Notes: generated by a model not told the origin, from the sequence alone. 64,000 nt of DNA from an uncultured Chlorobiales bacterium (GCA_903929135.1 CAIYTH010000048.1:124001-188000), one strand, 5' to 3'. Shown: positions 23,094 through 31,338, counted from the stretch's first letter. Program-made: numbers and translations.

Positions 23094-23160
23094 CCTAAGA
23101 CAGCTTCATGTTGAATTCATTTTAGCTCGACCACGTGATAACCTGCACTGGGGTAACAAT

Positions 23161-23200
23161 AAAAAACACCGAAGAAGGGCTGTTCTGATGCCGTTCTTCG
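23161..23200 (-). terminator. Terminator of the cytochrome c-555 gene
   Basis: Stem CGAAGAA-g-GGC (23170-23180) with GCC-g-TTCTTCG (23190-23200); six As at 23161-23166 provide the leftward U-tract. Confidence 0.78.
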
Positions 23201-23263
23201 ATGGTTTGGTTTTCTACCGAGCCGGGTTCGCCTGCATCCTTATAATTCGGGACGCGAACCTCT

Positions 23264-23593
23264 TTATTTGGACTGCGCAACCATGTAGGCAACGGCATTG
23301 CCGACCTGGGCTGTCGTCAACTTCGCGTTACCGCCTTTGGCCGGCATCATCCCTTTCTTGCCCCTGTATCCCTTGTCAGAGTGGCTGACAAGCACATCGA
23401 TTTTCTGGGCGATACGGGGAGCCCACGCAGCCTTGTCGCCCAGTTTCGGAGCGCCCATGATGCCTGCCTTGTGGCAGCTGGCGCAGCTGGCATCGTACAC
23501 GGCTTTGCCGGCACTGGCGTTATAGGCGGCAAAGGCATTGCCGGATGAAAACAGAATGGCACACAACAGGGTCGATGAAAATAAGCGTGTCAT
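23264..23593 (-). CDS. Cytochrome c-555-type soluble periplasmic electron carrier
   Basis: 109 residues: a signal peptide (about 1-22, cleavage after AFA) and an 87-residue class I cytochrome c. Haem site CASCH (Cys37, Cys40, His41), axial Met in KGMMPAKGGN (Met82 or 83). The mature sequence closely resembles the well-known small cytochrome c-555/c-554 of green sulfur bacteria, which carries electrons from sulfur oxidation to the reaction-centre cytochrome. It sits alone between the DUF3427 helicase and hipBA, an odd place for a photosynthesis-linked gene. Confidence 0.93.
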   Translation of the reverse strand: MTRLFSSTLLCAILFSSGNAFAAYNASAGKAVYDASCASCHKAGIMGAPKLGDKAAWAPRIAQKIDVLVSHSDKGYRGKKGMMPAKGGNAKLTTAQVGNAVAYMVAQSK

Positions 23594-23880
23594 AATGAGG
23601 TCTCCTTTAGTTGAGATGGTGTTTGGGGCAGGATGTCAACCCTTAAAAGTATCGCTTACCGGCACGTATCACAACATTATTCCAGGCAGTGAAGCTGAAG
23701 CATCCTAGAACAAGCGCTTCACAAACATACCATTTCGAGCACACTAATGAGTGATATTTCATGCAATAAAAGCACAAATCATATATAGTGAATGATAAAG
23801 CATTCGTGGCTTTTGATTTCCGTTTAATTTCAGGTATATTTGAGTGGAAAATCATGCATTAGTGTATCAATAACAGCATT
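23594..23880. promoter_or_regulatory. AT-rich divergent promoter region (cytochrome c-555 / hipBA) with an inverted 9-mer
   Basis: About 290 bases, clearly more AT-rich than its surroundings. ACACTAATG at 23741-23749 recurs as its exact complement CATTAGTGT at 23857-23865, 16 bases before the hipB start. HipB proteins are known to bind inverted operators in their own promoter; these are candidates only. The cytochrome promoter should lie at the 23594-23700 end. Confidence 0.45.
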
Positions 23881-24228
23881 ATGACTGATAATTCATTCAC
23901 GCACTGGGCCTCAATGAGTGACAAGGCGCTTGCTGAGCATCTTGGGGCTTTTGTGCGGCATCATCGCCTGGAGCAGAACAAAACCCAGGAGGCGCTCGCG
24001 CATGCGGCCGGCATCAGCCGATCAACCCTGAGTTTGCTGGAAAGGGGTGAAACGGTCACCCTCGCCACCTTTATTCAGGTGCTCCGGGTATTGGACCAGT
24101 TGCACGTCATGGATGCGTTTGCGGTGGAGCCGCGCATCAGTCCGTTGGCGCTGGCCAGAATGCAGAAAGAAAAAAGACAGCGGGCAAGAGGAACACGGGA
24201 CGCCGAGGCAACTGAAGATGAATGGTGA
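23881..24228 (+). CDS. hipB: HipB-like antitoxin, XRE-family regulator
   Basis: 115 residues with a helix-turn-helix of the Cro/CI type (RHHRLEQNKTQEALAHAAGISRSTLSLLERG) in the middle and an Arg/Lys-rich tail. Immediately followed by a HipA-like kinase gene (three bases from stop to start), the standard hipBA arrangement in which HipB binds HipA and represses the operon. Mildly longer than E. coli HipB because of both tails. Confidence 0.88.
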   Translation: MTDNSFTHWASMSDKALAEHLGAFVRHHRLEQNKTQEALAHAAGISRSTLSLLERGETVTLATFIQVLRVLDQLHVMDAFAVEPRISPLALARMQKEKRQRARGTRDAEATEDEW

Positions 24229-24231
24229 AGC

Positions 24232-25536
24232 ATGAACGTAGCTGAAGTCAAAATTTGGGGGGAATTGGCCGGCGCTGTGGCCTGGGACGATGCCGCCGGC
24301 CTGGCCACGTTTGAATACGATGCCGGATTCAAGTCGAAGGGATGGGACCTGGCGCCCTTGCAGATGCCACTTTCCTCTGCCAGAAACACCTTTGCTTTTC
24401 CGTCCCTTCGCAAAAAGGCCGAACCCTCCCTCGATTCCTTCAAAGGATTGCCGGGGTTGCTGGCCGACGTCCTGCCTGACCGATACGGAAACGAGTTGAT
24501 CAATCTGTGGCTCGCCCGGCAGGGCCGCCCGCAGGACAGCATGAACCCGGTGGAGATGCTTTGCTTTATCGGCACCAGGGGCATGGGGGCTCTGGAGTTC
24601 GAACCGGCCACCTGGAAAGAGAGCAAAAGAACCGTCTCCGTCGAGATCGACACGCTGGTCGAGGTGGCAAAAAGCATGCTCTCCAACAAGGAAGCCCTGG
24701 CCGCCAACCTGCAGGCGGATGGAACCAGGGCGATATCGGAAATCATTCTTGTCGGCACGTCAGCCGGTGGCGCGAGGCCAAAAGCCGTGATTGCCTACAA
24801 CGAAGGAACAGGAGAGGTCCGGTCCGGCCAGACCAATGCGCCCAAAGGTTTCGGGCATTGGCTGTTGAAGCTGGACGGAGTTAGCGATGTGCAATTGGGG
24901 ACCACTCATGGCTACGGCCGGGTGGAAATGGCATACTACAACATGGCAACAGCCTGCGGTATCCGCATGATGCCGTCACGATTGCTGGAAGAGAACGGAA
25001 GGGCGCACTTCATGACCCGACGCTTCGACAGGGAAGGCGGGTCAACGAAACACCACGTCCAGACCTTCAGCGCACTGAAGCACTTCGACTACAACTCGGT
25101 CATGAGTTTCAGCTATGAGCAGCTGTTTCAAACCATGCGCGAATTGAAGCTGCCCTATCCCGACGCAGAGCAGATGTTCAGGAGAATGGTGTTCAACGTG
25201 GCGGCACGCAACTGCGACGACCACACAAAAAACTTTGCTTTCCTGCTGAAGAGAGATGGCGAATGGGAACTGGCGCCAGCGTATGATATGTGCCATGCCT
25301 TTCAGCCCGATCATCGGTGGGTAAGCCAGCATGCCCTGAGCGTCAACGGAAAACGAGCGGACATTACCAGAGCAGACCTTCTGATCGTCGGCAAATCCAT
25401 AAAATTCAAAAAAGCGGCAGAGGCGATCGACGAAATCAATGCAACGGTCACCCAATGGAAAAAGTATGCCGACGAAGTCGACGTTTCACCCCTGTTACGG
25501 GACCAGATCGCCAAAACCCTTGTCCACCTGGGATAA
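24232..25536 (+). CDS. hipA: HipA-like serine/threonine kinase toxin
   Basis: 434 residues of the HipA family, kinases that in E. coli phosphorylate glutamyl-tRNA synthetase and trigger dormancy. Visible: N-terminal HipA domain (LPGLLADVLPDRYGNELIN), the Gly-rich ATP loop region SAGGARPKAVIAY, HWLLKLDG, MTRRFDREG, the catalytic Asp region NCDDHTKNFAF (residues 327-337) and the metal-binding LAPAYDMC. All kinase elements appear intact, so an active toxin is expected. The autophosphorylation loop differs from E. coli, so the target may too. Confidence 0.9.
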   Translation: MNVAEVKIWGELAGAVAWDDAAGLATFEYDAGFKSKGWDLAPLQMPLSSARNTFAFPSLRKKAEPSLDSFKGLPGLLADVLPDRYGNELINLWLARQGRPQDSMNPVEMLCFIGTRGMGALEFEPATWKESKRTVSVEIDTLVEVAKSMLSNKEALAANLQADGTRAISEIILVGTSAGGARPKAVIAYNEGTGEVRSGQTNAPKGFGHWLLKLDGVSDVQLGTTHGYGRVEMAYYNMATACGIRMMPSRLLEENGRAHFMTRRFDREGGSTKHHVQTFSALKHFDYNSVMSFSYEQLFQTMRELKLPYPDAEQMFRRMVFNVAARNCDDHTKNFAFLLKRDGEWELAPAYDMCHAFQPDHRWVSQHALSVNGKRADITRADLLIVGKSIKFKKAAEAIDEINATVTQWKKYADEVDVSPLLRDQIAKTLVHLG

Positions 25537-25982
25537 TGCTTCAGAGCAATCCGGGTAGATTGAGCGCAACTCCGCTCCCCTCCTCTGCTGCGGTTCAATC
25601 ATCAGGCCCGCCTGCAAAACCTGGCGTACCCAGGATTACCTTTATCCTGCCAGCCTGATTCTTCAGCGTTCACTCCTGCATTCCCTCCCGGGCCTGGCTC
25701 CAGCGTATCAGGTGACGTATCATCGCCGCATGATACAGTGTACAGTTTTGCATCACCCACGGCGAGCAATGCCTCAAAACTGCGCCGCATCTGACCCCGG
25801 CGCAAGTCCATAACTCCAATATATTATAGGTAATACGGGCCATGGCATTCGCCAGCTCTCGTTCTGGCATAGTATTTGAAGAATTATAGGTGAAATCCGA
25901 GGTTGACGTACAGCTATGATCCCAGGTCAAACCGATGTAATCAGAACATTCAGTACCGGACACAACCGAATAGGAGGCTAAA
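25537..25982. other. 446-base spacer without a recognisable gene
   Basis: Between hipA and the short zipper ORF. It contains short open frames on the minus strand (25602-25811, 25670-25963) that are Cys-rich and resemble no family I know. It may be decayed sequence at the edge of the accessory segment. Confidence 0.5.
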
Positions 25983-26171
25983 ATGAAAACGAAGAGCTAC
26001 ACCATGGAACCGGTCACAGTTAACCGGAATCATCCTCAATCAAGAGTACCGGTCAGCGATCCTCACCGGCTCAAGAAGCTTCAGGAGGAAAACAATCGCC
26101 TGGAGAAACTGGTTGCGGAACTTTTGCTTGACAACAAGTTGCTCAGGGAACTCTCATTATCCTACTGGTAA
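25983..26171 (+). CDS. Short leucine-zipper ORF resembling the end of IS3 OrfA
   Basis: 62 residues with an almost ideal ribosome site (AGGAGG at 25972-25977, five bases before ATG). The second half, RLKKLQEENNRLEKLVAELL followed by LDNKLLREL, is a coiled coil almost identical in pattern to the C-terminal zipper of IS3-family transposase subunit OrfA, even ending in an aromatic SYW like the usual KKW. The helix-turn-helix of OrfA is absent and no OrfB follows. Either a transposase remnant or a small gene derived from one. Confidence 0.6.
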   Translation: MKTKSYTMEPVTVNRNHPQSRVPVSDPHRLKKLQEENNRLEKLVAELLLDNKLLRELSLSYW

Positions 26172-26531
26172 CACTGTAAGGTGAGCGGACCCAACATCAT
26201 GCCTGGGATCCGCTTGCCCGGACAGGTCCGCTGAAAAGGTGAAGATACGATGCCGAAACATCGGCATCGAATTTCCTGAAGGCGGCCATACCTCCGTTAC
26301 CACTCTCTTCAATTCCCCGCCGGCCCCTGGCAGGAAACCCATCAGAACAACGCAGGCTGCGTGAGCTTCATCGGATGACACTCCGGACTGAGAGCCCATC
26401 CTTTCTTCATTGCAGGAGTCCGGTGGTTGCCCTTCCGGCAGCCAACACCTATATTATGCAGATTTCTCAAAGGCCCCCCAATCAAGCCTGTCCTGTGCTT
26501 AGGGCACAACCAGGCAAGAGATTCATCTGAC
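26172..26531 (+). other. Spacer with two strong hairpins
   Basis: AGCGGACC (26184-26191) pairs with GGTCCGCT (26225-26232), and CGATGCCGA (26248-26256) pairs with TCGGCATCG (26261-26269) across an AACA tetraloop. No U-tract follows, so these are not typical terminators. The rest of the spacer shows no gene; the promoter of the DUF481 gene should lie near its end. Confidence 0.5.
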
Positions 26532-27551
26532 ATGCTTCATCGGACTCGACGTACGAAACCAGCCTTCATCACGCTCATGCTGCTGGCACCATTTGTTGCA
26601 GCCAGCGCAAAAGAGACCGTCATCATGGACAATGGCGACCGGCTCAACGGCCGTGTGCTGAACATGAGCAACGGCATCCTCGAGTTCGAGACCGCCTATG
26701 CCGGCAAGCTCAGGATCGAATGGCCCCATGTTCGTGAAATCCGGTCGGACAGCTCGTTCGACGTGCTCCTGAAGGGCAACGAGATTGCGGCCGTCAAGGA
26801 ACTCAAACAGGAAAACGGAGAGGTGGTGCTGGACAGCAGGATTGAACCTGCCGGGCACGTGCTGAAGCTCAACCCTGCGGCCTGGGAACTCGGCAAGTCC
26901 TCATGGTTCAGCGGTGAAATCGACGCCGCGTTCAAACTCGAGCGGGGAAACACACACGAAAACCGCTCCGATGTCATGGGCAAACTCGAATGGAAAAAGG
27001 CCCATCACCGTATACGGCTCGGCGGAGAACTAGAATACGGCAGAACCGACGGTACGGTCAACAGTGACCGGTGGTCCATCGAAACCTCCTACGATACCAC
27101 TGACGCCAGGCGGCTCTATTATGGTGCAAGAACCTCACTGAAATCCGACGAGCTGGGCGACCTGAATCTCCGATGGACAGCAGGCCCGCATGTGGGCTAC
27201 CGCTTCATCGACACCTCCCGGTCCAGACTCTCTGTGGAAAGCGGCCTGGAATACACCGCGGAACATTACCGGATGGTTCAGGTGGACCGTTTTATTGCAG
27301 AATCGTGGAGGATCGAGTTCACCCGGTTCCTCATCCCGGACAGGCTGGAACTGTATCACCGGGACAACGGGCTGGTCAGCCTGGGCGGTGTCGGAGGGTT
27401 TTCATTCGAAAGCTGGAACGGCGTGAAACTCCCGATCAGCGGAGGGCTGAACACCAGCGCCGAAATCAAGACCTCATACAACGGCGACGCTCCGCCTGAC
27501 GCGATGAAGTGGGATGTCGTCTACCGGCTGAAGATAGGTTACCAGTGGTGA
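26532..27551 (+). CDS. DUF481-type outer membrane beta-barrel protein
   Basis: 339 residues from 26532; an upstream extension to 26427 lacks coding features. A signal peptide ends near VAASA-KE. Residues 30-90 form a small Sm/SH3-like repeat region (VIMDNGDRLNGRVLNMSNG), and the rest is DUF481: alternating strands with aromatic ends (ELEYGRTDGTVNSDRWSIE, GLEYTAEHYRM) and a terminal KIGYQW resembling an outer membrane beta-signal. Related to YdiY-type proteins of unknown function. No operon partner. Confidence 0.82.
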   Translation: MLHRTRRTKPAFITLMLLAPFVAASAKETVIMDNGDRLNGRVLNMSNGILEFETAYAGKLRIEWPHVREIRSDSSFDVLLKGNEIAAVKELKQENGEVVLDSRIEPAGHVLKLNPAAWELGKSSWFSGEIDAAFKLERGNTHENRSDVMGKLEWKKAHHRIRLGGELEYGRTDGTVNSDRWSIETSYDTTDARRLYYGARTSLKSDELGDLNLRWTAGPHVGYRFIDTSRSRLSVESGLEYTAEHYRMVQVDRFIAESWRIEFTRFLIPDRLELYHRDNGLVSLGGVGGFSFESWNGVKLPISGGLNTSAEIKTSYNGDAPPDAMKWDVVYRLKIGYQW

Positions 27552-27624
27552 GCATACCGGGCAGGGTATAAAGACCTCCGTTTCACGATCCCCTGGCCCA
27601 CATGGCACCGAATTGAAACTCCTG

Positions 27625-28275
27625 TCAGTTCTCCGAATTGATCAGCACCTCTTCCCCGAGCTTTCCGACCTTCTCGTACGATGTCCTGTTGGTGGATAAA
27701 GGTGAGCGGAGCACCCGGACGGGTCGTGCGCTGGCCTTGATCGCCTGCTCAATGTCCGAATCGGCGTCGCCGTAATAGATCGTCACCTGTTTCGCCGATA
27801 TGGATGGGGCTTTGGGCTGGTTGCAGGTGAAGACGACGTCGGGCCTGGTGATGTTGAAGCTCTGCATCAGGATCTTCGGAACGGTTGACACCTTCGAACT
27901 GTCGCGAGCCGTGATGAAGACCACCTTGTCCCCCCTTTGGGTGTGCATCCTGACCAGGGCGCTGCCGGATGCCTTCGGAAGACTGAAGTTGTCGAACTCT
28001 CCGTTCATGTCGTTCCAGAATTTCGGCGAACTCAACGGGGCTGAACCGTATCTGTTCCTGCCGTCAGGCCCGTCGTGGTTCGTCATTCCGTAATAGAAAC
28101 CGGGGCTGGAAAAAAGAACCGTGTCGTCGATATCGAATCCTGCGATTACCGGAGTGGCAGGGAGTGATGCCCTGATCTGGTCTACGGTGACGTATCTGAC
28201 GGATTGCGTGCTCGAGCAGGCGGTTGCCGTCGCCAGGTAAACAAGGACAATTGCCGCCCTGATGTATCTGGTCAT
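27625..28275 (-). CDS. aphA: Class B acid phosphatase (AphA-like), predicted lipoprotein
   Basis: 216 residues from 28275; the AAGGGGGGAATC just before this ATG serves as its ribosome site, so an upstream ATG at 28290 is rejected. Resembles E. coli AphA: the HAD nucleophile motif FDIDDTVLFSSPGF, KFWNDMNG, RGDKVVFITAR and YYGDADSDI with the metal-binding Asp residues, ending GEEVLINSE. AphA dephosphorylates nucleotides and other phosphate esters in the periplasm. Unlike E. coli AphA, this copy has a lipobox (ATACSS), predicting membrane anchoring. Confidence 0.92.
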   Translation of the reverse strand: MTRYIRAAIVLVYLATATACSSTQSVRYVTVDQIRASLPATPVIAGFDIDDTVLFSSPGFYYGMTNHDGPDGRNRYGSAPLSSPKFWNDMNGEFDNFSLPKASGSALVRMHTQRGDKVVFITARDSSKVSTVPKILMQSFNITRPDVVFTCNQPKAPSISAKQVTIYYGDADSDIEQAIKASARPVRVLRSPLSTNRTSYEKVGKLGEEVLINSEN

Positions 28276-28365
28276 GATTCCCCCCTTCAATGAATAGTGG
28301 TGAAAGCAACTTCAGGAGCGAACAATCAGCTGAAAGACGAGACGACTGGCAACCGGAGAAGCCCC

Positions 28366-28773
28366 TCAGGCCTCTATCAATCCCTGCTTGACGAGGAAGC
28401 GTCTTTCCATGGTCACAAACAGGGAGATCGCGAGGAAATGAATGAAGACGACAATACCGAGCATGAGCGCGATCGGACCCGGTTGCGGGACCCGACCGGA
28501 AAACAATATTGACGGAAAAACCGAAAGCACGACCTGAATGACGAAGTCGATCGCCAGCATGCCCAGGATGACCCTCGTTTTCTCCTCTTTTGAAAAATAC
28601 CGTCCATTACTCTTCGCAAATTGCCTGCTGACGAGGGTGATGGCTCCGAACAGCAACGCCGCGTCCAGTCCGACGAAGTTCTCGAGTCGAAGAAGGACGA
28701 GAACAATCCATGCGACAATGATGAGTCCGATATAGAACAGGCAAAAACGAAGCAGCAGATTCGGTACGGTCAT
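28366..28773 (-). CDS. Small four-helix membrane protein, ABZJ_00895-like
   Basis: 135 residues from 28773 with four hydrophobic segments (LLRFCLFYIGLIIVAWIVLV, LDAALLFGAITLV, VILGMLAIDFVIQVVLSVF, PIALMLGIVVFIHFLAISLF) and a basic tail RRFLVKQG. The overall pattern resembles the ABZJ_00895 family of unknown function. A longer reading to 28827 adds an unlikely leader. It lies downstream of the lipoprotein gene in the same direction. Confidence 0.65.
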   Translation of the reverse strand: MTVPNLLLRFCLFYIGLIIVAWIVLVLLRLENFVGLDAALLFGAITLVSRQFAKSNGRYFSKEEKTRVILGMLAIDFVIQVVLSVFPSILFSGRVPQPGPIALMLGIVVFIHFLAISLFVTMERRFLVKQGLIEA

Positions 28774-28837
28774 CGGGAACTCCGGAATGGTGTTGCATGG
28801 AACAGCTCGAACAAGGCGGAACGGCAATGTTCAAGGA

Positions 28838-29527
28838 TCACCTCGTGCGCCAGCCGTTGCTGGTCAGGACGAGCATAGTCTCCTTTTCGGCCTGAAGTGA
28901 TTCATCGAAATACTTGTTGAGGGTGGACGACCACTCCGGAACATCTTCCATTCTGGCCTTGTATCTCACGCTGGTGATTTTCATGCCGTTCGACTCCCCC
29001 GGTTCGGTCCATTCGATGATCCTGTCGACTCCCGGTTTGCCGCAATAGAAGGCATAGACCAGAGATCCGCCGCTCCTGACCGGCTTCGCGAAACGCAGTT
29101 TGGCCGACTTGAACAGATAGATGTCGTTCGGAAAATCGAAGAGGCCCTGCCCGGTATAAAAGGCATTCATCCACGGAATGACGATCCCTTTTTTTGAAAG
29201 GTCGTCGAGGAGAAGTTCCCGCTTCCTGTCGCCGAACAACAACTTCGGGACTTTCAGATAGTGGTCCCCGGTCTCGAATCGCTGCTCGATCTTCGCCAGC
29301 CGGTGACCGCCATGGCCGCCGTTGAATTCGGCGACGGACATCTCTTCGAGACTGATGAATATGGAATCGGCAATCGCCGTGTTGATCGCTTCGGTGAAGT
29401 TCGTCCTGTTCGGCGCTTTCGGGTCCGAGCAACCTGCCATACCTGCCAGGGCAGCCAGCACCAGGAGCACAGAAAGTGAGAACCGGCTGAACGACCGTCC
29501 GGAGTTTAGAGCAAAGAATGGCTTCAT
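28838..29527 (-). CDS. Predicted lipoprotein of unknown function
   Basis: 229 residues from 29527. A signal with lipobox (LAGMAGCSD) predicts export and lipidation. The mature part has no family I recognise; it includes a His/Gly cluster (FNGGHGGHR) near residue 70 that could bind metal, and two Cys-poor mixed alpha/beta stretches. Sixty-four bases upstream of the four-helix membrane protein gene and in the same direction. Confidence 0.7.
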   Translation of the reverse strand: MKPFFALNSGRSFSRFSLSVLLVLAALAGMAGCSDPKAPNRTNFTEAINTAIADSIFISLEEMSVAEFNGGHGGHRLAKIEQRFETGDHYLKVPKLLFGDRKRELLLDDLSKKGIVIPWMNAFYTGQGLFDFPNDIYLFKSAKLRFAKPVRSGGSLVYAFYCGKPGVDRIIEWTEPGESNGMKITSVRYKARMEDVPEWSSTLNKYFDESLQAEKETMLVLTSNGWRTR

Positions 29528-29642
29528 GATGATCGTGTGTCTTGTTGACTTCTGAAACCGCAAAACCCTGGGTTACTGAATTATACCACAATCGGGAGGT
29601 CGTTACAACTCGAACGGCAAGTCCGACGGGTCTCCCCGGCGG

Positions 29643-30341
29643 CTATTTGTCGGGACAGCATGACGAGTCGATAAACAGGCTGTAAAAGGCCTTCGCACCG
29701 CCCTCCGCATGCCCGCCCTTCATCGCATCGTACGCCCTCTTTTCAACGTTGCTGCCGATAGCAGCCTCGACGCCCGGCATGGTAAGCGTCCTGAACATTT
29801 CGTCCATTTTTTCAGCGGGGTACGGCATGTTGTTGTCAAGCCACCAGGTCATGAGGGAGAGCAAGGTACTGACCAGATAGTGGGCCGTCACGTCGACTGG
29901 GACCGGCAGCGATTTCCTTTTCCTGACAAGTTCCCCCAGGGGCGGGAGCAGCAGGCCGGTGAGATAGCGGTGCAGGTATTTCAGGATCATCTCGCCGCTC
30001 TGCCTCCCCGCGATTGCCCTGTAGAGGCGGTGATGCTGGCCGGTGTGACGAAAGAGCTCCAGGACGATGTTGACGTCAGGATCGCTGCCGCTCCGCCGTG
30101 ATGCCAGCAGGGCTTCCTGCTGCTGCTCGAACAGCGTGCGCAGATGCTCGAAGCTGGAGAGCAGCAGTTCGTCCTTGTCACGGTAGTGGGCATAGAAGGT
30201 CGATCGCCCCACGTCCGCGCGATCGAGGATATCCTGAACCGTGATCTTCTCATATCCCTGTTCTACTATCAGCGCCATGAGCGCCTCCTGCATCAGCTTT
30301 CGAGAGCGGCTGATTCGCCGGTCTTCCCTTCTTTCTTTCAT
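29643..30341 (-). CDS. TetR/AcrR-family regulator, divergent from arsM
   Basis: 232 residues from the ATG at 30341 (a TTG at 30365 is a weaker alternative). The N-terminal helix-turn-helix is typical (ALIVEQGYEKITVQDILDRA, VGRSTFYAHYRDKDELL). The rest is the variable ligand domain. The C-terminus ends FIDSSCCPDK with two adjacent Cys, which could bind As(III) or another soft metal. It faces arsM across 160 bases containing an inverted CGGACATT repeat, so control of arsM and itself is likely. Confidence 0.88.
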   Translation of the reverse strand: MKERREDRRISRSRKLMQEALMALIVEQGYEKITVQDILDRADVGRSTFYAHYRDKDELLLSSFEHLRTLFEQQQEALLASRRSGSDPDVNIVLELFRHTGQHHRLYRAIAGRQSGEMILKYLHRYLTGLLLPPLGELVRKRKSLPVPVDVTAHYLVSTLLSLMTWWLDNNMPYPAEKMDEMFRTLTMPGVEAAIGSNVEKRAYDAMKGGHAEGGAKAFYSLFIDSSCCPDK

Positions 30342-30387
30342 AAATCCGCTCTTTTCGGCTGACAAAACAGGCCGGGCTGTTCATTAA

Positions 30388-30461
30388 CGGACATTTCCCG
30401 GAACATTGATTGTTGACTGCTCCTCAGAATGTACCTATTTTTTTATCGAACACAATGTCCG
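30388..30461. promoter_or_regulatory. Inverted repeat in the tetR-arsM promoter region
   Basis: CGGACATT at 30388-30395, preceded by TTAA, and its exact complement AATGTCCG at 30454-30461, followed by CTATTAA. The two half-elements bracket the AT-rich core where both promoters should lie. Candidate operators for the TetR protein. Confidence 0.5.
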
Positions 30462-30501
30462 CTATTAAACGAATTGTACAACAACGAAGGAGGGTCTCGA
30501 T

Positions 30502-31338
30502 ATGGATAAGAACAGCATCACCGATGCTATCAGGAACATGTACGCTTCAACCGTGAAGCAAGGCGGATCATGCGGATGCTCCCCGAATGGCGGCAACCCG
30601 GACCCCGTTTCGATGAGGAGGGCAAGCAATGGGCTGGGATATTCGGACGTGCAGCTGCAGAGCATCCCCGACGCATCCAATCTCGGGCTCGGCTGCGGCA
30701 ATCCAGTCGCCCTTGCCGTCATCAGGAAAGGGGATGTCGTGCTTGACCTCGGTTCCGGGGCCGGCTTCGACTGTTTTCTGGCCGCAAATCTGGTCGGCGA
30801 AGAAGGGCGGGTGATCGGCGTGGACATGACGCCGGAAATGGTCGAACGGGCAACAAGGAACGCGAGCAGCAACGGGTACAGGAACGTGGAGTTCCGGCAG
30901 GGAGAGATCGAAAACCTGCCCGTAGAGAGTTCAAGCGTCGACGTCGTCATCTCGAACTGCGTCATCAACCTTTCGACCGACAAGCCGAAGGTCTTTCAGG
31001 AGGCCCACCGCGTCCTGAAACCAGGCGGGAAACTGCTGGTTTCGGATATCGTCCTTCTTGAAGAGCTGCCCGATTATGTGCAAGGCTCGATCGAGGCGTA
31101 TGTGATGTGCATTGCTGGAGCCATCCGAAAGGAGGAGTATCTCAGGGCGATGGAGCAGGCCGGATTCGGGGAGATCTCGGTCGTCGGGGAGAGCCGCTTT
31201 CCGGCAGAGCTGGTCCTCGCGCAACCGCATCTCAGGGAAGCCGTGGAAAAGATGAAGATTCCGATGAGTGAACTTGAGCGGCTGGCAGGCAACGTCGTCA
31301 GCATGAAGGTATCGGCGAAAAAGGGTGATCACCGGTAG
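30502..31338 (+). CDS. arsM: Arsenite methyltransferase
   Basis: 278 residues with a strong ribosome site (GAAGGAGGG). Methylates As(III) with SAM to volatile or less toxic forms. SAM motif I is VLDLGSGAGFDCFLAA; the four Cys needed for arsenic binding are visible: SCGC near the N-terminus, GLGCGNP, SNCVINLS and YVMCIAG. Length is slightly short of larger ArsM proteins but matches many bacterial ones. Divergent from the TetR gene; no arsR, arsB or arsC nearby. Confidence 0.93.
   Translation: MDKNSITDAIRNMYASTVKQGGSCGCSPNGGNPDPVSMRRASNGLGYSDVQLQSIPDASNLGLGCGNPVALAVIRKGDVVLDLGSGAGFDCFLAANLVGEEGRVIGVDMTPEMVERATRNASSNGYRNVEFRQGEIENLPVESSSVDVVISNCVINLSTDKPKVFQEAHRVLKPGGKLLVSDIVLLEELPDYVQGSIEAYVMCIAGAIRKEEYLRAMEQAGFGEISVVGESRFPAELVLAQPHLREAVEKMKIPMSELERLAGNVVSMKVSAKKGDHR

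Noticed and set aside
25670-25963. 97-codon minus-strand ORF between hipA and the zipper ORF
   Set aside because: Cys-rich, no family, no ribosome site; could be decayed DNA. Not strong enough to list as a gene.
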